Below are positions 13,401 through 26,110 of a stretch of 64,000 nucleotides of DNA, piece by piece. Position 1 is the first letter of the stretch, and each line of letters opens with the position of its first letter. The position numbers were made by a program, and so were the translations under genes. Under the pieces are notes generated by a model. The model was not told the DNA's origin and searched no databases. It saw only the letters and a program-made list of their open reading frames with translations. The stretch is from Hetaerina americana (taxonomy: Eukaryota; Arthropoda; Insecta; Odonata; Calopterygidae). The stretch lies in contig JAKTNV010000003.1 in assembly GCA_022747635.1 (NCBI GenBank), forward strand, positions 98,746,454 through 98,810,453, in the 5' to 3' direction.

Positions 13401-15600
13401 GAGTGCTCGAGGTTACCTGATATTTTCCAGTCCATTACTATCGTAGCAGTGTGATTGCCATCGTACTAGGTGCTAACACTTTTTCTGGTCCGTTGAGTAT
13501 TTTATACTTTGCCATCATCTAACGAAATGGATTCCAAATCATTAGCCTTTAAGTAACTAACAAAGAAACTTCTTTAGAGATTTGCCCTATGAATGATATG
13601 CAAATGTCTGCTCTCTCTCATTCAATGGTTAAAATACCTTGAGCGGAAGACAAAACTGAGTAAATGGAGAATAAGATGACCTTGATAATGTCCTATAGCT
13701 CTCATAAAACAGAACTGAAGGAATTACGTTTTATCCTAGACATCGTAATGGTTATAACCCCAAAGAAACACACACTTAGAAGGGAGTGCATCATATAGCT
13801 TGAAGAACAGACAATAATTCTGGAATGAGTAAGATCATGCAATGCTTTCACCTACACGTATTTCACCTCAAAGCTTTTGAGTTTCCTTGTTTGGGAAAAA
13901 ATATTTGAAGTATCAGTCTAAAACGGGCTGAAAGAAAAATTAGCGTAATGCAAGCAAATTTTGGGAAATTATAGGCTCTTTTATGCCTACTATTTCGTAT
14001 ATCAAGCTTTCAAGGTTTCAAGGTTATCAAGCTATCAAGGTTGTAAAATATATGCGACTAAAACTATTTATGGATAACCAACTCCCTAAATCACAGCACT
14101 AAATTTAAACCATCGTCATAATGCAACGATCATTGATTAACAAAATATTCTTGAAAATCCCGTGAGAGTGCCAGATAAGTTTCAGTGCATAACAGGACAA
14201 ATAGAGAAGACTAGGAATTCTTATAGAATGAGATACCAATGTTTTTCTAAATATTTTAATCCAAACATTATAGTGCGATGACTTACAAGTAAACCAAAAA
14301 ATAATAACATTTAATTATTGTCCAGTAGTTAAAAACCGCAGTCTTTTGATTGAGCGATCGCTATCCTTGTGACTTCGAATATTCCTCCAATACAGGTTCT
14401 GGATATATTCTATAACAATTTGTCCACCTGTATGCATTCTCACAGCATTATGAAATGATGTTATGAGGATGTGATTCAAAAGAGTACTCAGAGCACGAGT
14501 GACGCTTGGGCGGAAATATGTCCGTCCATACCATTGCCTCCCCTAAGCCTCGAATGGCGATAGCGTCTGGAAGACAATTATAGCATAGGGCTCTCAATGA
14601 AACTCAATGACCCTTCTTTCCCTCACGTAAGCATTAATGTGAATGTATTCAACGGCTCGGTCGCTCTTGAATTTCAATGGGGTACACCGAAGTTTATTGT
14701 CGTTGGATGTTTCTTGTGCAGAAAGCATTCCCTCGTACAAAGAGCAATCAATGCAAACATTTCTCACTGCATGGGTTAGATCTTCAATGTGGATTTTACA
14801 TGTCCTACGGTGGCACGGTTATGTAATGTGCTGAGAAAGAGCAAAAAATAGACATCGTATAAATAATTACAGGTTAACACCTTTACTTAATATAACATGT
14901 TTTCAAATATTTATCAATACGTTTCATAACACTTATCCCAATTAACTAACGAAAAAACCCCTCATTAGTAAATGCCGTTAGATAAGCTCGGATAAATGAG
15001 GATTCAAATTGAAAATTGCAACAAATTACATTAAACAAAGAAAAACCTTTGAGTGATACCTTCACATCAAATGTTTGGAGAATCAGGTTGTAAGGCTCTT
15101 TTATGACTAAATTCTGAACCATTTCGATTGATTAAAAAGTAATTATTTCTCCGGGAAAGGATTTTTAGATGGTAGATGAAATAGTACTGATACTTATAAA
15201 CGCAATTACCGACGATAATTATTCCCACTCTCAAAACTTTCAACAACTGCAAACTATGTTATTTGGCTGCTTGATACCCGGTAGTAAAAATAAAATCCGG
15301 AATTTTAATAACTTTTCTTGTTTGGATAGTAATTTTTTCAAATTATAAATTATCATTCTCATTAGTCTGCATTTGCACCTAAGATAAGAAGCATGTTTAA
15401 AAATGGCATAAAAACATAATAATTTAATATTCATGTAAAGCATTCGAGTTTTTTTAGAGCAACCCATTAGTCAATTGATGACCCAAGCGAGATAACAATT
15501 ATTTAAAATGCTGCAGGACACATATTAAGGACGTGAACGTGAAAAAGCAGAATTATAAGCGCTCGTTGATGCATTCTATTCCATTGGATTGCTTTAATCC
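13400..15600. other. AT-rich non-coding stretch
   Basis: No recognisable gene is visible. A short duplication lies at 14001-14042. Small frames at 14597-14834 and 15067-15467 have no recognisable family. Confidence 0.65.
14001..14042 (+). repeat. Short direct repeat
   Basis: Two 17-bp copies (14001-14017 and 14026-14042) differ at one base and are joined by an extra half copy (14018-14025), so the unit TCAAGGTT occurs three times. Confidence 0.75.
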
Positions 15601-17040
15601 CATTTGCTTGGAGGCAAACAAATCGATAGGCATCAAAGATGCATCCATTCCCTTGGGCACAAATACGGCGGTGGGTGGCTGCATGGGTGGGAGCTAGATG
15701 TTCAGTAATGGGAACGGCCGTAAAACTGGAGATCAGAGGTGAGTTAGCGGGGATCACACGCCTTGGCTGGAGGGAGGAGTTTGGCAATGATAGGGTCGGA
15801 GGAGAAGCATGCCTCTCCCCTTCGATGGGGCCCTCCAGGAGGGCGCGAGGGAGGTCACAAGGGAGCAACGGAACATCTTCACCGGATGGTGGGGTGCGGG
15901 AAGCTGAAGGGCGTGGTCCATCTCGCGTGAGAGCATCCTCAAAACCATATCCAAGATACGGAACAGCTCAGAGGTTGGAGGTGAAAATGGGACACGGGAG
16001 AGATAAGTGCTGGTGTACTGTGGGGGCGGGGACGTAGCTTTTTCACGTTGGGGTGAGAAGGATGCCATGAAGGGTGGATATCTTGATATGGGGGATGAGT
16101 GTTACAGAGAGGGGGAGGAGTAAATGATGGGGCAGTCAGCGGGCCAGGGAGGCCCGCGAAGGGTCATCGCCCACTGACGGACAAGGTTCGCGCGGGAGAG
16201 GAGTAATGGGGATGGAATGAGGGGTGGATGGTGCGTGGGTGGATGGTCTCCGGGGGTACGCTTCGTAAAGAGAGAGGGGGTGTGAGTGCATTGGGGGCTG
16301 TATTTCACTTTCGGTATCGCCTCCTATTTCTACGGAGAGCCGTCTGCAAAGGGACTCAAGGGAGGCGGGATAGGGAGGGTAGGGGGCGTCGAGGGGGGCA
16401 GGAGTGAGTGGTGCCCGTCTTCGGTGTGCCTTGGAAACCACGCTGGTTTCACCGCACCCTTCGTATCCCCACCATTTCCGTCAATGCATGGAACCATCCC
16501 TCCGAGGATAAGTACGCCACCCCCATTTTTATCCCCGTCCCGTGACCACCCCCTCCTGTACTAACCCAGAGCTCTTCCTCACAAAGGACTTTTTTTGGGT
16601 GAGTGAAGGGTTTCAGAGGACTGTAAAAATGCGGCGTACATTGAGGGCTTTGGTTCTGGAGGAAACAGACCAGCCAAAGGGTGCGTGGTATGTGCGTCTG
16701 TTTGCGTTAGTGTGTGCGTGCCCGAGGAGTTTGGCTGGGAATGTTTTGGCGTTGCTAAAGGCGGGAGTAACGAGAAGGTGGAATTGGGCGCGTAAAGGGT
16801 TGACCAGGGGTGTTTAAGATAGGTCTGCCCTTTTTTTAAGTCATCAGACTCACGCCGGCCCTTCAAACTCTACGCCCTGGTCTCCTTTATGGCACTTTCA
16901 GTCGTTTCACAAAGAGGTCCAAAATTTACAACCATTCCTTTCCCCGAGGGTGTTTACTGGTTTTTCTCATCCCTCGTGTTTCTCGACTACTCTAAGATTG
17001 CCGAGGATACGAACTACTAGCTACTCTGTTTAGGTGAGAA
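15600..17040. other. Purine-asymmetric GC-rich block
   Basis: The plus strand is mostly G and A from about 15680 to 16430, then mixed. Several overlapping frames of 60-132 codons occur on both strands, all rich in Gly/Arg/Glu or in Ser/Pro on the complementary strand, as expected when a purine-rich strand happens to lack stops. No domain is recognisable. It may be regulatory or simply compositional. Confidence 0.5.
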
Positions 17041-18060
17041 TGTCACATTTTTCCCTGCGCATCGGAGTAAATTACAGATCTAAATAATCTAAGCACTATG
17101 AGTATTTATCTCTTTTTACAAAATGCGTTTGTGTTAAGTGGAATTACGGAAGCCATTAACTAACATTTGAATATATTTTAGTTTATTTATTTTATTAATC
17201 AGGTATTATGCCCCGTAATCATCGCAATATAGCGTGTATTTTAACAAGTATAAATCAAGGCATACATTCAATAAAGAGGAAAAATTTCTCTTTGCGAATC
17301 AAATTAAACCAGATGACTCAGTTTTGGGACAATAATTAGCAAACATAAGAGTAACCGTACATTATCCGTAACATAACATTATCCGTAAAATCAAAATGTT
17401 AAAAAAGTTGTAGTCAATTTACAGTAAAATTTGATCATAAATATATTTAAAATTTTGAAAATCAGGGAGAATAATATTTAACTAACCAGTGAACGTTATT
17501 TAATTAAAAGGCTGGCGAATGATTTACCCATAGATAATCACTAAATCATGATTTGAAAAAAAGCATAAGATAAATCTCCGCTGCCAACAGATGTCGTGTT
17601 TTCTTTTACATTGAGAGTGAATATAACCTATCCAACAAAAGGAAAAACTTTTATTAAAATAATTATAACGACGACCAACATTTTAAAAATATTAGTCCAA
17701 AAAAAATCATAACGAGCCAAAACACTCTCAGGTGTTTTTTTAATGAAGATTTATTTCAAATAGTGTGCGATGAACGATCATTAATGGAGGTAAAATCTGA
17801 ACCAAGAATATGGTCATTTTCATATCTGCATGCCAATAAGAAGAAAAAGGTACCGAAAACCATTACCTACGTTAAATAACTGCGGCTGGTACTCAAATTA
17901 AAAATGTAATAGAAGAACACGTTGTTGAAACTACCGTAACCGTATTTATGCATTAAAATTCACACTCGGTTATTTAGAGAGACTCCAGTTTGATTGCTTT
18001 ATTGTTTGGAATACATTTAGGAGTAGATTAATCGACTCTCTCAGTCGCTTGGCAGTGACT
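17040..18060. other. AT-rich non-coding stretch
   Basis: No gene is seen. A 13-bp string (ACATTATCCGTAA) is repeated at 17359-17371 and 17376-17388, a minor local duplication. Confidence 0.65.
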
Positions 18061-18719
18061 GCCGACGCGTTATGATTTAGAACCAAAGTATAAGACCAGA
18101 TTCTATGGGTTATAACATGGACGAGGACATGGTACACAGAAGAAGTGACAAGAACGTAAAAAAAGGAGTACCAGGAGGAGTTTAGGAAACCATAAAAGAT
18201 ATCAGGGCAAGAGGACGACTGGATGAATAATAAAAAACCGCGAATCTAATTTGGTTTAGAGAGCGTGGTGGATGACGCAGTCGGAGATTGTGAAAAGGTT
18301 ACAATTGAAGAGTGAAAAGGTATCGTTTCATGTAAAGGTAAAGAGCTATCAAGGATTAAGAGGGAAATACCAATGAACACTATTATAGATACGTTCATAA
18401 AATTATTTATTGAACCAAAGTAGATTCAAGAGAGACTACACAGAGAAGAATACACAAGGTAGTTTTTTGGTAAATACAATAGGCCTGCAAGCTTCGGCAT
18501 AGAGAATACGACGTAGATTAGGATAGATTATTTTCAGATATACTTGATGGGGCCTTAGAAATGGCTTTAAGGTAAGTAAAATCATAGATGGCTGTGGTAT
18601 ACATAATATTCCCGCGAAATCAGGGAAATGTTTAGGAAAAGTTGCAAAGTAGAGTTTTTATGGGCTAGTTCGTAGAAAGTAATAATATTAGAAAGAGAGA
18701 GAGGAACATAAAGAACAGT

Positions 18720-19060
18720 ATATTTTGCAAACAGAATTTTGTGATGGTGTCTGAATATGTCGGAGAGATAAAATTAATGTATTTGAAAGTTAAGGTAGAT
18801 TGAAAGGAGGCGTAACTTGTTCACAGCATGCACATGTTTCAGACTACTCGGGTGAGTTTAGTGGATAGTTAGTCGAGATGAGCAGTTTAAGTAAAAGGGA
18901 AAATAAAAGGGTGTTGATTATCACCAGTGCTTCATAACGCATATGTCAAGGAAATTGTAAAAGAGGCATATGAATTACAAAATATGGGAATGAAAGTTGG
19001 TGGATAATCTCTGCATCATCGGATAATCAAGTTCTGGGTGATTAAACTTTAGTTCGACAT
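18720..19060 (+). pseudogene. Decayed LINE reverse transcriptase fragment
   Basis: A stop-broken reading frame starting at 18909 reads GC*LSPVLHNAYVKEIVKE followed by AYELQNMGMKVGG. This matches the RT block of non-LTR retrotransposons whose usual form is GCxLSPxLFN, then a helix, then a glycine-rich turn. About 15 codons later, after a frame change, SSDNQVL (near 19015-19045) looks like a mutated FADDQVL catalytic box, in which the second Asp has become Asn. Upstream, EIKLMYLKVKVD (near 18750-18790) resembles the preceding helix. At least two stops and one frameshift break it, so it cannot encode an enzyme. The relic may extend upstream towards 18060 but I cannot align that part. The LINE clade cannot be fixed from this piece. 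Confidence 0.55.
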
Positions 19061-20560
19061 TCAGCTTAGCCTGTATCGCCTAACACTACCCAGGAAGATA
19101 TGTCATCTCTATATCATACAATTTGAAGAAAAGAAATATACCCCGTGGTGTCAAAAAATGGAACCCGGAACTTACGTTCACTACCCCGGTCCTCTACATA
19201 AGCTCATACCACCTCAGAAGTCACTTTTTAGGCTATTTGATGGTTTAATTTTACATAATTATCTACTGCTGCTAAATTCTGGGTAATTTATTCAATCAAA
19301 AGAATCAAAAGCGAATGTCATGATAAGCTTTTTAAAAATACAGGTGGACAAAGGCACTAAATATTTTATTTAGCTGTGACTATCTGAAATAAATTTATCC
19401 CTTATATATCAGTTAGATTTCTTAAGAGATTGATATTAGAACAACACTGAATTCTAATAAATCAGTGTATATAAAGTCAGACAGCTGGGTTAAATTTATG
19501 AAAAAATTAATAAATATTATTAAGTAATCAGACTTTCGTATTTGGCAAATTCATTGTTCTCCACAATCTTCTATATCTGATAGGAGTTAAATTTATGGGA
19601 GCTCCAGATATCTCAAGTAATTTGAACCATTTAAAGTATTGATTGATTTTTTTCGTAAACAGTACAGAGGGGTTTTTATCATACAATTGGAAATAGCCTT
19701 CTTTCCGCTTGTTTTCGCAACCAAAATATTTTACCACAAAGGTTTGTGACGAAAATTTGATGCAAAAAACCATTTCACTATTTATTTTCGTATTCGAATT
19801 TTTGAATCCTTAACAAAACATCTTTTTCGGAATAAATTATTTTAAATATGTTGATACACAGCATTAAAAATACGTATCGATCTTAAAGAAAATTTTAAGG
19901 ATGATTCTAAGCATGGAATTCATGGTCCTCACATGTAGCATGTGAAAGCGTCAACTGCGGTTAGACTAATACACACATTTATGCACGGTACGAATGCAAG
20001 GCACGGATTTGCTCTCGAAAAATTGGTATTTTAAGTAATTCGTTCTTATCAAGCTACGTAAAAAAATTCAGCGCTGGTGAAGGTTTCTTCATTGTATCCA
20101 ACTGTGGAAATTAAAAAAATGAATTCAACCTCCTGTAGAACATAACTGATATAGGCAGGATAAAAAAAGAGCGTAATTTAACTATCCTGGCAATTAATCA
20201 CTTTTTGGCCTTATTTTACGTATTCGATTTCCTGTATAGTCAAAAGAAGATTTTTTAATAATTGTCAGTTGAACTCCCAAAGAAGAACTGCTTTTAGCAT
20301 AAAAGAAGAAATTTTAAATCTCATCGACTGTTATTCCATTTCCTCTTTGAATTATTACAACATATTTTTCTTCTTAAATCCATGATTATAAATATAAAGG
20401 AGTTTTATTTTCCGTGAGTACAGGATATGACCATTTGAATAGTACGCTTAAGTGTAGGTATTATTTCAACTATTATTTTGAGAAAGACTTAATTCAACGA
20501 GCTAAGCACTATCAAATACAGTTTTAATAAAGAGCTTTGCGATAGTTTGAAATTTGATAA
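19060..20560. other. AT-rich non-coding stretch
   Basis: Nothing recognisable is seen. The 81-codon frame at 19528-19773 (-) has no known domain. Confidence 0.6.
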
Positions 20561-21470
20561 GATTAAATGCCGATTCATAAATTCTTCGACGGCGATTACA
20601 AAAATGTATTACTAGTATTATTATTACAAGGCTCCGGGGAGGAATTTGTGTTTTTCTCTTCCGAAGGATTTCAAACACCCGGAAATGGAGGCTCGGTCGG
20701 CTTCCTTACATGCTTCCTCCTTCCCTGTGCCCTCAAAGCTCTTTTGTTACGAATCACGGGTCATTAGAAAAAAACCCTTTCGCCCTCGTATACGAGGAAA
20801 CCGAGAATCAGTAAAAAAAGAGCGGACGCCCGCCGGCAAGAACCTCTCTAAACTCCTTTACGCCTCCCGCCGCCCCCTTCCTCTGAACCTTTCACAAGCA
20901 CTCTGTCAACCCTTTCCCTTTCAGGGTCCATCGGAAAGGCGTGAAAATAAAAGGGGCAAGTAAAAATAAGAGGGCAAAAATGGCTAAGCTCTGGCGGACT
21001 GAGTGTCTCTCTTTTCTTGTTGTTTGGAATGGAAACCAAAGGGTTTCTTAGTCGAGTTAGCAAGTGACCGCTCCAAACTCCCTCATATTGTAAGCACTTC
21101 GCAAGAGGAAAGGGTTCGTTTTTTTATTGGTTTCCATTTCAGTTGAGAAGGAAATTTCTTCCGTGAATATGTCAATAGCCTCTCCGTGACCGTGGCAGGC
21201 AATTCCTCCTTACCCCTTTACCTGTAAGACTAAGTCTCAACCCTTTTTCCATGACTCCAAGGCCAGGGCAATATGTTATCTCCCTGGAAGGATATTCCAG
21301 ACACTTGACACTCAGGGTTTGCATTGGCTGAAACTTAGGTCAATACTCCCCACCCATTGCCTGCGGTTATCTCAAGGCTAATGCCTCGAAAAGGATAGCC
21401 ATTTCCAAAAGGCCTCATTCTCTTCTTCAAATGAGATGATCGGCAAAATAACGAGTCATGTGGCACCACG
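20560..21470. other. GC-richer block of unknown role
   Basis: Overlapping frames occur at 20567-20963 (+) and 20848-21063 (-) with basic, proline-rich products and no recognised domain. No promoter motif stands out. Confidence 0.4.
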
Positions 21471-22000
21471 GCAAACTGTTTTAGTTTGCTAGAGTCTTTC
21501 CTGAGACGAGGTCTCTCGAGAAGAAAATATCTTCGTGGACGTCAAACTTGGGTTGAAGAAATGGAAAATTCTGAGTGAATGTCAGGTAATTGGAGTTGCG
21601 TGCGATAATATATAGATTAAAACACGTTGTCAGCCATAAATCTATCTCGTTATCACTCCAGATTTGAAACCTCCTTGAAACTAAAATGTTCTGCATTAAC
21701 GTGACAATTTTAATCGCGCGTAGAAGCGACGAACGAAGTAATAATTTTACCTTGTGAGTGATGGATACCCTGCCTGGTATTAAATGTCGCCAGGAGAGAT
21801 ATGGACATAGAGAGAGAAATACTTGTAGAAACTTCATTCTGCAGCAAAAAGTTGAATGAAGAGCGAAAATGTGAATTTAACCAAACGAGAACCCTAAATA
21901 TCGCACATATATCAACGCAAAAGTGAAGTGAGTGGTAGAGTTTACATTCTGGCATATTGTTAAGTATGAAAGGATGGTCTGTGTGTACGGGTATTGGAGT
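21470..22000. other. Mixed-composition stretch with overlapping minus-strand frames
   Basis: Frames at 21481-21837 and 21710-21955 (-) overlap one another. Their products are not recognisable and no splice structure joins them convincingly. Confidence 0.45.
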
Positions 22001-22640
22001 GGTTTGGATACGGTTGGGGGCCTCTCACTATCAAGATGAACGACCCCAATCAAACTCCTTCTTCCCCCTAACACTCCCATCAGTCCAACCTCCGACCGCC
22101 ATTTTCTGAACGAGGCTATACTCCGGCGAGCACTGTGGAGAGAGCAGCGGCATAGCCCGGCGCTAAGTCAAACAGCTTGACTTGGATGGAGAGCGATGGT
22201 GTTGCTTGGAAGAGAAATATCATTTCGGTGGATCCATCGCGGCGGAGATGATGACAGGGCTTAAGCGAGAACCAAGGGAGGAGGGGGAGTGGCCATGGGG
22301 GTGAAGTGCAACAGGAGGAGGGGAAACCACTAAAGATTGAGATTGGAAAAGATCGAGGCTGAGGTAAGTGTTGATCCGAAAGAATTTTCCAAGGAAAACG
22401 CCCCTCCCTCCGGCGAGAGATGAGCTTATCTCCTCAATCTCGTTTTGAGTTCCCTCTTTCCCTAGTGTGGTTGTTTGTTCTGGGGACACTTCATGGGGGA
22501 GGGATACGATTCCTTTATTGGGGGAGGAGAGACACCGTGGGTTTTGGAAATATCCTCCTCCAACCGGGCGTAATTAAGTTCTCTAACTTTGACGAGAGAG
22601 TGAGATTCGTACTAGTAAGGAGGAAAACTACAAAATATTA
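22000..22640. promoter_or_regulatory. GC-rich island with GCCATTTT motif
   Basis: The GC-rich block contains GCCATTTT (22098-22105), a YY1/Pho-type site, followed by a GA-rich segment. The 89-codon frame at 22220-22489 (-) is low complexity. Role inferred only from motif content. Confidence 0.25.
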
Positions 22641-23050
22641 GAGTATTTTTAGCAAACCACTTCTGTCTAAATTCATATCTTCAATAAATTGGTGATTCTT
22701 TTTCTAATACCAAAAAATCAAGAGTACTGATGGATCTTCAGGTCGCAAAGCTTCATTCACATTCGCAATAAAAAACTTCACGGTGGATATATACGCAGTT
22801 GAAATCATTGACATTATTCCAAAAGAAAAATATTTGGTAAACTTAACTTGTTTTTAAAATTAAATTCCTCTAATTTTAGGTTGAGATTAATATTCTTACA
22901 TTAATTGCATAATACATACACTCAGACACGAACAAAAGGATAAACTTCTACCGCATCAAAAACTTAAGTTCAATATATTTTAGTCATTATTGAAATTCTT
23001 TTGCAAAATCAAAATCCTTATTTGCCTAAACAGAATGAATTTTTAGCGAC
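22640..23050. other. AT-rich spacer
   Basis: No gene, repeat or RNA is visible. Confidence 0.6.
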
Positions 23051-23720
23051 AACATTACCGGACCCCGGGAAACATTTATCCGATCATGTCCTAGTGTTTG
23101 TCTATCACACACAATATATCGCCTAACGTAAGTGCGTGTGTCGCAACAGTGACATGGGTTTTTTTCTCAAGGCAAACACAGTTTCCAAACGTGTCCTATT
23201 CCGAAACTCCCGAGCCATATTGCCCATATGACGTCATGAAAATGTCAAGAGGGTTGATAGCAGCTCGATACTCGATAGGTTCACGAGTAAAAAAAAGATA
23301 ACATTTTTCCCCACCCTTTCACCCCCTCACTCCCCCGCTCATCCCCGTCCTCTCTATTTTCCACCCTCTCGCTCCTTTCCATTTCCAGCCCTCCTCCATC
23401 CTCGTCATCTCGATCCAAGGCGTCTCATACACATTTGGCGAGATGATGAGGTTCAGTGTGCTCCGTCGTCACCGAGAAAACCTTTGTGAGAAGCCCAGAT
23501 TTATCTTTCGCCAGAGGAAAGGTCGCGAGGACCCTCACCACGTGGCGTTCCGAAAACAGTATTGCTTTACGGCTTGTATTCTCCTTTCACTCATTCCCAG
23601 CTTACTCGAAATTGGGAGACACATTTATTCTCCTGTTGATGTGGCCTTATTGCATTGGTCCAACTTTGGAGTGGGCGGGCAAGTGGGACTTCTTGTACTA
23701 AAATGATTCAATGTTACTCG
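23050..23720. other. GC-richer, pyrimidine-biased block
   Basis: A C/T-rich tract (about 23300-23420) precedes two overlapping frames at 23443-23706 and 23456-23701 (+). The products do not resemble a known family. Confidence 0.4.
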
Positions 23721-23757
23721 ATAAGGAACAGACACTTCCCTTTGGCACCCAGTTATG

Positions 23758-23805
23758 GATTAGCTCATGTTCATGACAAATATCTATAGATTAGCTCATG
23801 TTCAT
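23758..23805 (+). repeat. 17-bp direct repeat
   Basis: The string GATTAGCTCATGTTCAT occurs exactly twice, at 23758-23774 and 23789-23805. The copies start 31 bp apart. It could be a recent slippage or gap-repair scar. Confidence 0.85.
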
Positions 23806-24161
23806 TATGGATAAACATGCTTTTTAAGAATGAAAGACAGAAGCGTTTATCTAGCGTTACCATTAAACATTATGGACCTCTTGATTTACATTTTTGACCT
23901 TCAAAGTTTAATTACCTACTACTTTAAGAACATAAGATATTTCTAAATGAGAATAGTTATTGAAAAATGTTGAATATCAAGACGTTCCTTTATTCCAGGG
24001 CTCAAGGTATTCAATACCAAAGGATATGAACTAGAACTGTAAATGCTAATATTGTTTAGTTTCAATGTGTGACAACTATTACTGTCGGTTATTGTTTTAA
24101 GGAGTGTTAATTTTTAGGATTGACTGCTTATATGAATGCTCCCTATCTTGTTTTTTAACAA

Positions 24162-24268
24162 TTATTTGATCAATCAAAACATATGCGTGCAGAGTAACCC
24201 AAAGCCAAAATTAGCGTTATTTGATCAGTCAAAATAAATGCGCGTATGGCAACCCAGAGTCAAAGTTG
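24162..24268 (+). repeat. Diverged tandem duplication of about 53 bp
   Basis: Copy 1 (24162-24215) and copy 2 (24217-24268) share TTATTTGATCA, a TCAAAA block, ATGCG and an AACCCA/GTCAAA block in the same order with scattered substitutions. The motif TTTTAAGGAGTGT also recurs just outside, near 24093 and 24272. Confidence 0.65.
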
Positions 24269-24693
24269 TTATTTTAAGGAGTGTGATATACTCTTTCTAC
24301 TTACTGAAATGGTTGAACTAATTAGAAACTAGGCAAATACTAAAATTTACGTTATTCAGGATTTTTATTTTGAACAGATGGTTGCTGTAAGACGGTTATA
24401 TGAACCGTCACCCCCTCCGCTTCTCTTTGCTTGAAATATGCCATTCCCGCGAGAGAATTGGAGGTAGAACACCTCAAACGCAGTATTAGTGCATCGCTCT
24501 GCTTGTGAATAATACATTACTGGTTGTAAAGCGAGTCATATCCGTTAAACGAAGGCGCAATTTTTATTTTTTTAATAAATGTACTACATACTAGTGCATA
24601 AAATGAGTTAATTTAGAGAAAAAGAAAAAAATCTAAAGTTTCCTCATGCATTAGAATAAAATATTTCACTCTCTGCTAGATCGTGAAAGTATC

Positions 24694-24775
24694 GACTATA
24701 CTATAGTCACTATAGAGTATTCTCAGCGTGGTCACTACCCTAGGCTTCGACTGAGTCGATCCCTAGGACATAGTG
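24694..24775. repeat. Two adjacent inverted repeats
   Basis: GACTATA-C-TATAGTC at 24694-24708 is a perfect 7-bp palindrome around one base. It is followed by an imperfect hairpin at 24733-24775 whose arms share CACTA, CCTAGG and TCGACT in register (about 17 of 20 pairs) around a single central G. Confidence 0.65.
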
Positions 24776-25699
24776 GTATGTATTTCACTAACATGGTCCC
24801 TGAATTACACGAGCCTCCATGTCTCTTCTTACTTCCATCCAGATTATATTTGAATCAACATAAACGTTAGAATATATATCCTCTTGCATGTTAAAAATGT
24901 TCAAAATAAAAAAATGAGAATGGTCGAAAAATTCAATCGTAATACCACCCTTACATATTTATTATGATCGTTCATGCCATCATGCAAAGATAGTCTAACT
25001 CTTAAAATGTGATGGTATTAAATTAAAAAATATGGCACACACCATCCAGAGAATAAAGTCGAATGAGAATAATTTCGATTGTTACAATCTCGCTAAAAGC
25101 TTACATAAAGGTTTTCATTTAAAGTAAAATATGGTTGAAATGTAACCTCATATTATAGTTCTATCAATTGCAGTTTAGGCTAGTAATTGTTTTTTGCCTA
25201 CTCTAGTCAATATTTATTAACTAAGAGTGTTTTCTTTTAACACATAATATTTAATACTTAATATAAGTCAAAGGAAAGTGTGAATATAAGTTAAGTATTA
25301 GTTTGGAAATCCTCAAGCCTCATTATTAGGGATTAAGCACGTCTATATACGTACCCTTTGAATCTGTTCCCTTTTAGGAGTGGCTGTGACAAGAGTAGTC
25401 TGGATTTATTTAAGAAAAAGAAAAAACCCTTTCATATAATGATTTCATAATTCTCTACTTACTCGCATACTCTTATTCTCCGTGAGATAAAAGTAACTAC
25501 AATAGATGCGTGCAAAATACATTGTATGTTATACTGAGCAATAAATTTTAACAAATCATCCTTGGAGATGGTTAAATTTGCTGAAATGACTATAAAGTTA
25601 TTTGAAATGCTTAACACTTTTTCTATTGCCATAAGTTTTAAGAGCTTCGTAAATAAACCTTTGCATGAGAAAATTGAATGGGTTGTATGATTAATTCAT

Positions 25700-26110
25700 C
25701 ATTATAAAAAATTGAACAGCCAATTTCGTCCGGAATGTGATGGCACGCGCCAAAACGCCTACGTTTGCCGCTCCATTTGCGGCTTTTATCTAAAAGAGGG
25801 GAAGGCAGAAGGGAAAGAGAGATATATTTACAAGGTGGGCCTACGATTGTTGAAGCGTTTCCTCTTGCTGTCAACGGCAGTCCGGATTTAACGGCGCCTC
25901 GAACCGCGTTTGATGTCCTCTCGGAGGAACGGTGGGTACATAAAACAAGCGAGGGTCTACGAGCGTCGAATTGAGGTCTATATGGGTGCAAAGTGCTCCG
26001 TAAAGATTATTATGGTGTTTCACTTGAACCAGACTACCGGGTAGACGATCTATGTGCCTCACCGCAAAAAAATGACTCATTCCGGCGTCGTTTATGTAGC
26101 AGTAAAAATC
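25700..26110. other. GC-richer block of unknown role
   Basis: Frames on both strands (25638-25991 minus, 25765-25974 plus, 25871-26080 minus) overlap and give unrelated, unrecognised peptides. I do not call a gene. Confidence 0.4.

Larger units (their letters stand above)
23720..25700. other. AT-rich stretch with local duplications and inverted repeats
   Basis: This holds two direct duplications (23758-23805 and 24162-24268) and a tandem pair of inverted repeats (24694-24775), listed separately. No coding sequence is recognisable. Confidence 0.65.
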
